Translations under genes and position numbers: made by a program
Notes under the pieces: generated by a model
What the model saw: only the letters and a program-made list of their open reading frames with translations
Told to the model about the DNA's origin: nothing
The model's database searches: none
Shown: piece after piece, positions 34,274 through 41,900 of the stretch
How positions within the stretch are numbered: position 1 is the stretch's first letter
Layout of the letters: each line of letters begins with the position of its first letter
NCBI RefSeq assembly: GCF_019970065.1
Contig: NZ_JAHXYH010000008.1
Location: 59,503-123,502 of the forward strand
From: Chryseobacterium sp. OSA05B
Lineage (GTDB): Bacteria > Bacteroidota > Bacteroidia > Flavobacteriales > Weeksellaceae
DNA: 64,000 nucleotides
Direction of reading: 5' to 3'

Positions 34274-35233
34274 TTATTTAGAATTCAATTCATTCAAAAT
34301 TTCTGAAAAAACGGCTTGTGCAGAGAAAATTCTATTTTTGGCCTGATGATAGATGATGGAGTTTTCTCCGTCCATCACCTCATCGCTTAATTCTACATTA
34401 CGACGGACAGGAAGACAGTGCATTACTTTTGCATGATTGGTGTTTTCCAGTTTTTCTCCGGTCAGCATCCAGTTTTCTTTTACTTCCGGCATAGCTGCAT
34501 AATCATCGAAAGAGGACCAGTTTTTCACATAGATAAAATCAGCATCCTGTAAAGCTTCCTCCTGATTATGAATCACTTTGATGTCCTTCGTAAAATTTTT
34601 ATCCAGATCATAACCTTCAGGATTGGCTATTACAAAATCCACGTCCATTTCCTGCATCCACTCTGTAAAGGAATTTCCTACAGCCTGAGCAATCGGTTTG
34701 ATGTGTGGCGCCCAGGTGAGAACTACTTTCGGTTTACGTTCCTCTTTCCAGTTTTCTGTAATGGTAATACAGTCTGCCAAACTTTGAAGCGGGTGTCGCG
34801 TTGCGGATTCCAGAGAAATCACAGGCACTTTGGCATGCTGTTCAAACTGACTCAGGATACTTTCATTAACATCGTCTTCTTTAGATTTCATCCCTGCGAA
34901 ACAACGCACTGCAATGATGTCACAATATTGGTTCAGTACTTCTATCGCATCTTTAATATGTTCAACCGTATCGCCATTCATTACGGCTCCGTCTGCAAAT
35001 TCCAGATTCCAGGCTTCCTGAGCTGCGTTTAAAGTCAGCACATTCAATCCTAAATTCTGAGCGGCAATCTGGCTGCTTAAACGGGTTCTTAAACTTGAAT
35101 TTAAAAACACAAGGCCTATGGTTTTTCCCTTTCCTTTTTCCGGTTCGGAATTGGGGTTTTCTTTAATCTGTAAAGCTTTTTTTATGATTTCCTGTAAGTT
35201 TTTTACGTCGCTTACAGAGGTGAATTTTTTCAT
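34274..35233 (-). CDS. argF': N-acyl-ornithine carbamoyltransferase, ArgF' type
   Basis: The 319-residue transcarbamylase has the carbamoyl-phosphate loop FLNSSLRTRLSSQ (about 48-60) and HCLPVRRNVEL near residue 275, which marks the N-acyl-ornithine enzymes. In published work, Pro90 in the Bacteroides fragilis enzyme (in a DKPEH context) gives succinyl-ornithine specificity, and Glu at this place gives acetyl-ornithine specificity. Here the position reads GDTVEHI, so Val is at that site and Glu is absent, which leans to N-succinyl-ornithine. That is inference from memory of the family. Confidence 0.93.
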   Translation of the reverse strand: MKKFTSVSDVKNLQEIIKKALQIKENPNSEPEKGKGKTIGLVFLNSSLRTRLSSQIAAQNLGLNVLTLNAAQEAWNLEFADGAVMNGDTVEHIKDAIEVLNQYCDIIAVRCFAGMKSKEDDVNESILSQFEQHAKVPVISLESATRHPLQSLADCITITENWKEERKPKVVLTWAPHIKPIAQAVGNSFTEWMQEMDVDFVIANPEGYDLDKNFTKDIKVIHNQEEALQDADFIYVKNWSSFDDYAAMPEVKENWMLTGEKLENTNHAKVMHCLPVRRNVELSDEVMDGENSIIYHQAKNRIFSAQAVFSEILNELNSK

Positions 35234-35282
35234 TTGATGAATTTTTTAATTAATTGTGATAATCTTAACCATCATTTGTAAG

Positions 35283-36422
35283 TTAAATCTTATCTAAAAC
35301 TACTTTTAAAGCACCGACAAAAAGATCTGTCTCCTCTTTGCCGATATTGAGAGCCGGAAGGATCCTCAATACACTTTTATCATTGGAATTTCCTGTAAAA
35401 ATGTGATGATTATACAACAGACTTTTCCTCACTTCAGAACAGTCCTGATCCAACTCTACTCCAATCATTAAACCTTTCCTTCGAATGGATTTAATATGGG
35501 GAAAGTCTTTAATTTCGTTTTCAATATAATCACCCATTTGCTGAGCATTGGCCGTAAGATTTTCCTCCTTCATTACATCCAGAACAGCGATGGCTGCGGC
35601 ACAGGCCAGGTGATTTCCTCCGAAAGTCGTTCCTAGCAAACCATTGCTTGCTTCAAACTTCGGATGAATCAAAACACCTCCGATCGGGAAACCATTTCCC
35701 ATTCCTTTTGCTGTCGTGATCATATCCGGTTCGACACCAAATTCCTGATGAGCAAAGAAATACCCGCTTCTTCCATATCCTGACTGGACTTCATCAAGAA
35801 TCAAGGCTGCATCATATTTTTCACACAATTCTTTAATTTTGGATAAAAACTCTGCCTCTGGGATCATAATTCCGCCTACACCCTGAATTCCTTCAATGAT
35901 AACGGATGAAATTTCACTTCCCTGAGTTTCAAAGATCTCTTCGAGCTGCTTGATGTCATTCCATTCAGATTTAATAAACCTTTCGGAAAAATTAACCGGA
36001 GCAACAATCTTTGGATTATCCGTCACAGAAACCGCCGCAGAAGTTCTTCCGTGGAAGGATCCTGAGAAATAAAGCACTTTACTTTTTCCGTTATGGAAAG
36101 ACGCAAGCTTCAATGCATTTTCATTAGCTTCAGCTCCTGAATTACACAGAAAAAGATTGTAGTCTTCATAGCCTGAAAGCTTGCCTAATTTATCAGCCAG
36201 TTCAGTCTGTAATTCATTCTGAACCGAGTTTGAATAAAAAGATATTTTCTCCAGCTGCTCTTTCAACTGCGCTTGATAATGCGGATGATTGTGTCCGATG
36301 GAAATCACTGCGTGACCGCCATAGAAATCAAGGTATTTTTCTCCTTTATCATCCCAAAGGAAAGATCCTTTAGCTTTTACCGGATTTATGTTAAATAATG
36401 GATATACGTTGAATAAATTCAT
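35283..36422 (-). CDS. argD: Acetylornithine (acyl-ornithine) aminotransferase
   Basis: The ATG at 36422 (MNLFNVYPLFNINPVKAKG) gives 379 residues; the longer frame adds 23 unsupported residues. It is a class III PLP aminotransferase with the Schiff-base Lys in TTAKGMGNGFPIGG (about residue 232), LCNSGAEANENALKLA (about 91) and DEVQSGYGR (about 205). It makes N-acyl-ornithine from the semialdehyde. The 292-base spacer between it and argC has no gene or clear promoter that I could see. Confidence 0.93.
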   Translation of the reverse strand: MNLFNVYPLFNINPVKAKGSFLWDDKGEKYLDFYGGHAVISIGHNHPHYQAQLKEQLEKISFYSNSVQNELQTELADKLGKLSGYEDYNLFLCNSGAEANENALKLASFHNGKSKVLYFSGSFHGRTSAAVSVTDNPKIVAPVNFSERFIKSEWNDIKQLEEIFETQGSEISSVIIEGIQGVGGIMIPEAEFLSKIKELCEKYDAALILDEVQSGYGRSGYFFAHQEFGVEPDMITTAKGMGNGFPIGGVLIHPKFEASNGLLGTTFGGNHLACAAAIAVLDVMKEENLTANAQQMGDYIENEIKDFPHIKSIRRKGLMIGVELDQDCSEVRKSLLYNHHIFTGNSNDKSVLRILPALNIGKEETDLFVGALKVVLDKI

Positions 36423-36714
36423 GTTTTTTATTTTATTAATTTTCTTTTGTCTTGAAATCGAAGATTCGACGTAGTCAAACAAAAGAAACAAAAGTTCAAG
36501 ACCTGGAAACTTCCGCTAAAAATTATTCTATTCTCTAAAAATTCTAAACTTGCGCGATTTCACTATTTGTTTTTCGATTCAATATTTTTGTCGCGCTTCA
36601 AACAGTAGAATTTTCTTAACGTTCATAGAATTAATTTTCTTCCCGCTCCGCTTTCCTAAGTCGAATATTTCGGTTTTTCAATTCACAATTGACTTATTAA
36701 CCATTCACTTTTTT

Positions 36715-37677
36715 TTAAAATGCTACCGGCTTTAAGTTCAGTCCCAGGTTTTCTTCCCAGCCCATCGCTATATTCATATTTTGTACCGCCTGTCCAGAAG
36801 CCCCTTTCAACAAATTGTCAATCGCTGAGTGAATAACCGCTACATTCCCACTCTTTTCTATATGAATCACACAGCGATTGGTATTGACAACCTGCTTTAA
36901 ATCAATTGCATTTTCACTAACCTTCACAAAAGGCTCCCCTTCATAAAAATCCTGATACAACTGAATGATATCTGAAAGTACTAAATCCGTTTTCACTGTA
37001 GAACTTGTAAAAATCCCTCTTGCAAAATCTCCTCTCCATGGAACAAAATTCAGACTGATATCTTTATGATTAAACGAAACTAACTGCTGTAAAATCTCAT
37101 CCACATGCTGATGCGTCAGCGTTTTGTATGCCGAAATATTATCATTCCTCCAGGTGAAATGTGTCGTTGCCTGCAAAGACTGACCCGCACCTGTAGAACC
37201 TGTAATTCCTGTCGTATACACTTCATTCAACAAATCTTTTTCCGCTAACGGAAGAAGAGCCAGCTGAATAGCCGTTGAAAAACATCCCGGATTGGCAATG
37301 CTTTTTGCTCCTGCCAGATTTTTTTTATTGATTTCAGGAAGTCCGTAGGTAAAATTTCTTTTTCCAAAACTTCCGTCCAAACGGAAATCATTTCCAAGAT
37401 CAATAACTAAAGTATCTTCCTTTACTGGATTTTTAATAAGCCAGTTCTTGCTTTCCTTATGAGGAAGACACAAAAATAAAATATCCACGTCTTCCGGTTG
37501 ATCCGTTAAAACCTGTTCACAAACTGCCGTTAAATCCGGGTACAAATCTGAAATTTTTGTCCCCGAATTGGAACGGCTATATAAAAAACTCAATGACACA
37601 TTGGGATGAAAAGCCAGCACACGGACCAATTCGCTTCCTGTGTAGCCGTTGGCGCCTACAATTCCTGCTTTTTTCAT
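36715..37677 (-). CDS. argC: N-acetyl-gamma-glutamyl-phosphate reductase
   Basis: The 320-residue protein has the NADP-binding start GIVGANGYTGSELVRVL and the catalytic Cys in NPGCFSTAIQLALLPL (about residue 130). It reduces N-acyl-glutamyl phosphate to the semialdehyde. The spacing to argG is 121 bases and holds copy B of the 50-bp hairpin repeat. Confidence 0.94.
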   Translation of the reverse strand: MKKAGIVGANGYTGSELVRVLAFHPNVSLSFLYSRSNSGTKISDLYPDLTAVCEQVLTDQPEDVDILFLCLPHKESKNWLIKNPVKEDTLVIDLGNDFRLDGSFGKRNFTYGLPEINKKNLAGAKSIANPGCFSTAIQLALLPLAEKDLLNEVYTTGITGSTGAGQSLQATTHFTWRNDNISAYKTLTHQHVDEILQQLVSFNHKDISLNFVPWRGDFARGIFTSSTVKTDLVLSDIIQLYQDFYEGEPFVKVSENAIDLKQVVNTNRCVIHIEKSGNVAVIHSAIDNLLKGASGQAVQNMNIAMGWEENLGLNLKPVAF

Positions 37678-37709
37678 ATTTTTAATGATATGATGATTTG
37701 ATTATGATT

Positions 37710-37759
37710 GATAGGATTTCATCCTATCCTGGGGTAAATCGTTCCGTTGGAACTCTTTA
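37710..37759. repeat. 50-bp two-hairpin repeat, copy B (argG-argC gap)
   Basis: Same unit as at 34151-34200, with four substitutions: GATAGGAT/ATCCTATC hairpin, then GTTCC-GTT-GGAAC, ending CTCTTTA. It lies about 40 bases past the argG stop codon. Confidence 0.85.
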
Positions 37760-37798
37760 ATTATAAATCTTTATTTAGAGTTCCTTAACTGACGCTTT

Positions 37799-39001
37799 TT
37801 ATTTTGAATTGATCTGGTGGTAGATGTTTAAAGAATTGCTTACAATTTTTGTATATCCTTTTACATCTTCACCTGTCCAGGCTCTATTGGCTTCACCGTA
37901 ACTTCCGAATTTATCGGACATCAGATCGTGCTTGGATTCAATTCCGTTTAACACAAACCTGTATGGATGAAGGGTTACAAATACTTTTCCGCTGACCGTT
38001 TCCTGAGAATCCGTTAAGAAAGATTCAATATTTCTCATCACCGGATCCAGGAATAATGCTTCATGAAGCCAGTTTCCATACCAGTCGGAAAGCTGGGACT
38101 TCATCATCTGCTGATATTTTGAAAGCGTATGTTTTTCCAATAAATGATGCGCTTTGATGATCACTGATGCTGCCGCTGCTTCAAATCCTACTCTTCCTTT
38201 GATTCCAACAATGGTATCTCCAACATGAATATCACGACCGATTCCATAAGCGGAAGCCAGTTGTTCAATTTTTTGAATCGCCTTCACGGAATGTTCAAAA
38301 TGTTCTCCGTTTACCGTTACAACCTCACCTTTTTTAAATTCAATTTCCAGTTCTGAAGGCTGGGTTTCTTTAATTTGCGATGGAAAAGCTTCTTCCGGAA
38401 GAGAATTTCTCGATGTCAATGTTTCCTTTCCTCCAACTGACGTTCCCCACAAACCTTTATTCACAGAATATTGTGCTTTATGGAACTCCATTTCATACCC
38501 ATGATTTTTCAGAAATTCAATTTCTTCTTCACGGGACAGGCTCATATCACGGATTGGCGTAATGATCTCCACTTCCGGGCACATCACCTGGAAAATCAAA
38601 TCGAAACGAACCTGATCATTTCCAGCTCCCGTACTTCCGTGGGCAATAGCACCAGCACCGGTTTCAATGGCATATTTTGCAATTTCCTGTGCCTGAACCG
38701 TACGTTCCGCACTCACAGACAATGGATAGGTATTGTTTTTCAGCACATTTCCGAAGATCAGATACTTCACACAAGAATTATAATAATCCTCCTGAGCATC
38801 AACGCACCTGTATTCTTTCACCCCCAGATTGAAGGCTTTTTTCTCCAGTTCTTTTTCTTCTTCTTTAGAAAAACCTCCGGTATTTACAGTCACTGCATAC
38901 ACTTCATATCCAAGTGTTTCACTAAGATATTTAGCACAGTAAGAGGTATCTAAACCTCCGCTAAATGCTAAGACGACTTTCTTTTTCTCCATTGTACTCA
39001 T
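37799..39001 (-). CDS. argG: Argininosuccinate synthase
   Basis: The ATG at 39001 gives 400 residues; a second ATG at 38992 is equally possible (MEKKKVVLAFSGG). The PP-loop signature LAFSGGLDTSYCAKYL is at the start, and HGSTGAGNDQVRFD (about 123) completes the ATP and aspartate site. It joins citrulline with aspartate. The first 30 or so bases overlap the upstream acetyltransferase gene, so translation is coupled. Confidence 0.95.
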   Translation of the reverse strand: MSTMEKKKVVLAFSGGLDTSYCAKYLSETLGYEVYAVTVNTGGFSKEEEKELEKKAFNLGVKEYRCVDAQEDYYNSCVKYLIFGNVLKNNTYPLSVSAERTVQAQEIAKYAIETGAGAIAHGSTGAGNDQVRFDLIFQVMCPEVEIITPIRDMSLSREEEIEFLKNHGYEMEFHKAQYSVNKGLWGTSVGGKETLTSRNSLPEEAFPSQIKETQPSELEIEFKKGEVVTVNGEHFEHSVKAIQKIEQLASAYGIGRDIHVGDTIVGIKGRVGFEAAAASVIIKAHHLLEKHTLSKYQQMMKSQLSDWYGNWLHEALFLDPVMRNIESFLTDSQETVSGKVFVTLHPYRFVLNGIESKHDLMSDKFGSYGEANRAWTGEDVKGYTKIVSNSLNIYHQINSK

Positions 39002-39566
39002 CAATTTCGGACTGCTGAATTTCAGTCCCGTTTACTTTATTATTATTTTCAGGAACGAAAAGCATCGCTGTACACAAACAGTTTTTGCGTTCCTTTTTCA
39101 TTAAAATTTCATAGTTCACACAATTCTTACACCCGCTCCAAAACTCTTCATCCTGAGTCAATTCAGAATAGATCACCGGTTTGTAACCCAGATCACTGTT
39201 AATTTTCATGACGGCAAGTCCTGTGGTTAAACCAAATACCTTCGCAGTCGGATATTTTTCTCTAGATAACTGGAAAACCTTATTCTTAATCAAAGTGGCA
39301 ACTCCCCTGTTCCTGTAATTCGGAGATACAATCAGTCCCGAATTAGCTACAAACTGACCATGTGACCAGGTCTCAATGTAACAGAAACCCACCCATTCGC
39401 CATTTTCAGTGGCAACCACAGCGTTACCTTCTGAAATCTTTTTCGTTAAGTATTCGATGGAACGTTTTGCGATCCCCGTTCCTCTGCGCTGTGCTGAATC
39501 ATACATTTCCTGCTGTATTTCACTCACATACATGAGATGTTCGCATGAGGAAATTTCTATTTCCAT
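38961..39566 (-). CDS. GNAT-family N-acyltransferase, candidate glutamate N-acyltransferase
   Basis: The 201-residue protein has the GNAT acetyl-CoA loop in VSPNYRNRGVATLIK (about 81-95) and a C-terminal extension with Cys-rich segments, WSGCKNCVNYEILM and KNCLCTAMLF. It is the first gene of the arginine operon, overlapping argG, and no classical argA or argJ is present. It is therefore the natural candidate for the first step, glutamate to N-acyl-glutamate (acetyl or succinyl). The Cys pairs could bind a metal. The role is inference from position. Confidence 0.8.
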   Translation of the reverse strand: MEIEISSCEHLMYVSEIQQEMYDSAQRRGTGIAKRSIEYLTKKISEGNAVVATENGEWVGFCYIETWSHGQFVANSGLIVSPNYRNRGVATLIKNKVFQLSREKYPTAKVFGLTTGLAVMKINSDLGYKPVIYSELTQDEEFWSGCKNCVNYEILMKKERKNCLCTAMLFVPENNNKVNGTEIQQSEIDEYNGEKESRLSI

Positions 39567-39587
39567 TTATTTATCTGATTTTTTTGG

Positions 39588-39595
39588 CAAATTTA
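39588..39595 (-). promoter_or_regulatory. -7 element TAAATTTG of the arginine operon
   Basis: On the minus strand TAAATTTG matches TAnnTTTG exactly, with TTTGG (39616-39620 region) as a possible -33 element about 21 bases upstream. It is 22 bases before the start codon at 39566. Confidence 0.6.
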
Positions 39596-39683
39596 AAGCA
39601 TAATAACTTTAAAAACCAAATTAAAAAGATATTTTTTTTGATTTAAAGAAATAAACAGGTAATTTTATCTTTACAATAAAATA

Positions 39684-39710
39684 TAACTTTGCTAAATTAT
39701 TATATATTTG
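39684..39710 (+). promoter_or_regulatory. Two overlapping -7 elements for the zinc-ribbon/HTH gene
   Basis: TAACTTTG (39684-39691) and TATATTTG (39703-39710) both match TAnnTTTG exactly. The second is 17 bases before the start codon at 39727. The divergent arg promoter is about 90 bases away, so the intergenic region could carry shared operators. Confidence 0.5.
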
Positions 39711-39726
39711 CTAAAAACATATAGTT

Positions 39727-40143
39727 ATGGAAAACACGTGTCCCAAATGCGGTGGCCACACCATTGTAAAAAGCGGAATCATCAACGAAAAACAGCGTTT
39801 TCTCTGCAAAGACTGCAACTACTATTTCACCGTCAAAAAAATGGGAAAACAGATCGACGACTATTATGTAACCAAGGCACTCCAGCTCTATCTTGAAGGC
39901 TTAAGCTTCCGTGAAATAGAACGGATTATCGGGGTTTCCCACGTTACGATCAGCTCTTGGATCAAAAAATACAACATCACAAGACCACCCCATTCTGAAT
40001 TCCATCCGGTTTATAAAATACTAAAACAGAATGAATTGATTGAATATATCGCCCAGGAAGACAATATCAAAAACTCCGGCCTTATCATTACTCAGTTTGC
40101 GGATAAGTATATGCTGATTAAGTGGGAGAGGTTTAAGAAGTAG
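39727..40143 (+). CDS. Stand-alone zinc-ribbon / HTH protein (InsA or IS1595 N-terminal type)
   Basis: The 138-residue protein has a zinc ribbon with four Cys (CPKCGG near residue 5, FLCKDCNYYF near residue 33) followed by a helix-turn-helix (LSFREIERIIGVSHVTISS). This is the DNA-binding front half of IS1 InsA and IS1595-type transposases. No catalytic transposase domain, terminal inverted repeats or target duplication is present nearby, so it does not look like a live IS. It is divergent from the arginine operon, so it may be a domesticated DNA-binding regulator. That is inference. Confidence 0.75.
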   Translation: MENTCPKCGGHTIVKSGIINEKQRFLCKDCNYYFTVKKMGKQIDDYYVTKALQLYLEGLSFREIERIIGVSHVTISSWIKKYNITRPPHSEFHPVYKILKQNELIEYIAQEDNIKNSGLIITQFADKYMLIKWERFKK

Positions 40144-40470
40144 CTGAGATATTAGAATCAAGAACCAAGGGCCAAGATACTAGACATCAGATTTCAGATT
40201 TCCGACATGAGAAGTGGTGGCTTCGAGAACCTAAGCCACCAAACATACCCCTCGTTAGCCAAGATTGAACGAGTAACCATCTTCAGACTTATTTACTTCC
40301 CAGCTCTCAGACTCTCCAACCTTCCAACCCGAATCTCGCAACTCGTAACTAAAAACCAAACAGTTACAAAAAAACTATATCATTACCACTAATATATATT
40401 AAATTTTTGTAACTAAATTATTAATTACAATTTGGCTTTCACAAAAAACAACGCCAAAAATTGATAATTT
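40144..40470. other. Gene-free stretch with repeat phrases and a candidate operator
   Basis: No gene is seen. The first half (40145-40205) has CAGATTTCAGATTTCC-type words; 40280-40350 has CTCTCAGACTCTCCAACC-type words. At 40363-40372 and 40404-40413 there is an inverted repeat GTTACAAAAA / TTTTTGTAAC (31 bases apart), which could be an operator for the porin operon. A weak -7-like TACAATTTG follows at 40426-40434. Confidence 0.5.
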
Positions 40471-41850
40471 ATGAATAAATTACTCTCATTTATTGGATTA
40501 GCCCTAATAAGCAGTTCTTTATATTCACAGGGTTCTCCTGATTACGGAGGCGGATTAAAATTAAACCTCAATCAGGAAGGAGATAAGTACATCAGATTTA
40601 TTTTATGGGACCAGTTCTGGCTCAGAAACACCCAAATGAATCAGGGAAGTATGGTAGGCGGAGAACCTACTGACAACTCATGGAGCTTGGGAAACAGAAG
40701 ATTACGTGCTTTAATGTATGCCCAAATCTCTAAAAGATACATGATCCTGGCTCACTTTGGGATCAATAACCAAACCTTCATCAATGGCGGAGCTACAGGC
40801 ACCACAGGAACAGGAGGTTACGGAAATGGTAAGAAACCGCAGTTATTTTTTCATGATGCATGGAATGAATACGCAGTTATTTTACCTGGAGAAGCCGGAA
40901 AATTCAGTTTATCCTTAGGAGCAGGGCTTCATTACTATATGGGACTTTCCCGTATGACCATGGCTTCGACCTTGAATTTCCTTACCGTAGACTCTCCTAT
41001 TTTCTCATGGCCATTAATCGATAATTCAGATCAATTTGCAAGACAGCTTGGAATGTTTGCTAAAGGAAAGTATGGTAAACTGGAATACCGCTTCAGTTTA
41101 AACAAACCTTTTGCGACAGATTTGGTTCCGGTCAATGTTACAGATCCCTCAAGAGCTGCAGCCGTAGATAACAATGGAAATCCAAGTTTTTCAAAAGCGG
41201 GTTATGTTGAATACCAGTTCCTTGATGAAGAGTCCAATACGCTTCCTTTCAAGGTGGGTTCGTATTTAGGAACAAAGAAAGTGTTCAATGTGGGTGCCGG
41301 TTTTTACCATCAGGCTGACGGAACCAGAACTTCCATCAATTCCAATATTGAAAAACATGACATCACCCTCGTAGCCGTAGATGCATTTGCAGATATTCCC
41401 TTGGGAAATGCCAAACATAAGATGGCAGTTTCTGCCTATGCCGGATATTACAACTATAATTTCGGCCCCAACTACATAAGAAATCTGGGAACAATGAATA
41501 TTGCAGCCAATGACCCCAATTTTGCGGGAAATAGAGCCATTGCAGGTCCTGGAAACTTACAACCTATGATCGGAACGGGAAATGTAGTGTATGCTCAGGC
41601 AGGCTTACTTCTTCCGAATCAAACAGAAAAACCTAAGATCAGAATACAGCCTTTCGCGGCGTATACGCACAAAAGCTTTGAAGCATTTGACAAATCATCT
41701 TCACAGTTTGATGTAGGTGCCAACTGGTTCATAGACGGACATCACGCAAAAATTACTACCCAATATTCCACAAGACCGGTTTATACCAGTCCTACGGAAA
41801 GCCCTTCCTCAAAAGGCGAATTCATTGTACAGTTTCAAATTTACCTTTAA
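40471..41850 (+). CDS. Outer-membrane porin-like protein
   Basis: The 459-residue protein has a signal peptide (residues 1-20, ending SLYSQ) and repeated amphipathic strands (KYGKLEYRFSLNKPF, VFNVGAGFYHQADG, KIRIQPFAAYTHKSF), ending in the terminal aromatic strand FIVQFQIYL. This is the layout of a 16-stranded porin. It is 50 bases upstream of the MHS transporter and heads the carboxylate module, so it probably admits the same substrate. The exact substrate is not visible. Confidence 0.75.
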   Translation: MNKLLSFIGLALISSSLYSQGSPDYGGGLKLNLNQEGDKYIRFILWDQFWLRNTQMNQGSMVGGEPTDNSWSLGNRRLRALMYAQISKRYMILAHFGINNQTFINGGATGTTGTGGYGNGKKPQLFFHDAWNEYAVILPGEAGKFSLSLGAGLHYYMGLSRMTMASTLNFLTVDSPIFSWPLIDNSDQFARQLGMFAKGKYGKLEYRFSLNKPFATDLVPVNVTDPSRAAAVDNNGNPSFSKAGYVEYQFLDEESNTLPFKVGSYLGTKKVFNVGAGFYHQADGTRTSINSNIEKHDITLVAVDAFADIPLGNAKHKMAVSAYAGYYNYNFGPNYIRNLGTMNIAANDPNFAGNRAIAGPGNLQPMIGTGNVVYAQAGLLLPNQTEKPKIRIQPFAAYTHKSFEAFDKSSSQFDVGANWFIDGHHAKITTQYSTRPVYTSPTESPSSKGEFIVQFQIYL

Positions 41851-41900
41851 ACTCAGGATGAACTTAATATCTTAATCCATTAACATCAAAATCAATCAAC

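Noticed and set aside
34568..35032. Plus-strand open frame opposite argF'
   Set aside because: It is antisense to a conserved transcarbamylase and has low-complexity, Phe- and His-rich sequence typical of antisense frames.
36550..36735. Possible 61-residue plus-strand gene in the argC-argD gap
   Set aside because: It overlaps the argC end, is Phe- and Ile-rich without a pattern of helices, and has no promoter-like or family support.
38471..38953. Plus-strand open frame of 160 residues opposite argG
   Set aside because: It lies fully inside the well-supported argG gene on the other strand, has no family motif, and looks like a by-product of codon use.
39727..40143. Intact insertion sequence
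   Set aside because: Only a DNA-binding front half is coded, with no catalytic domain, terminal inverted repeats or target duplication visible.
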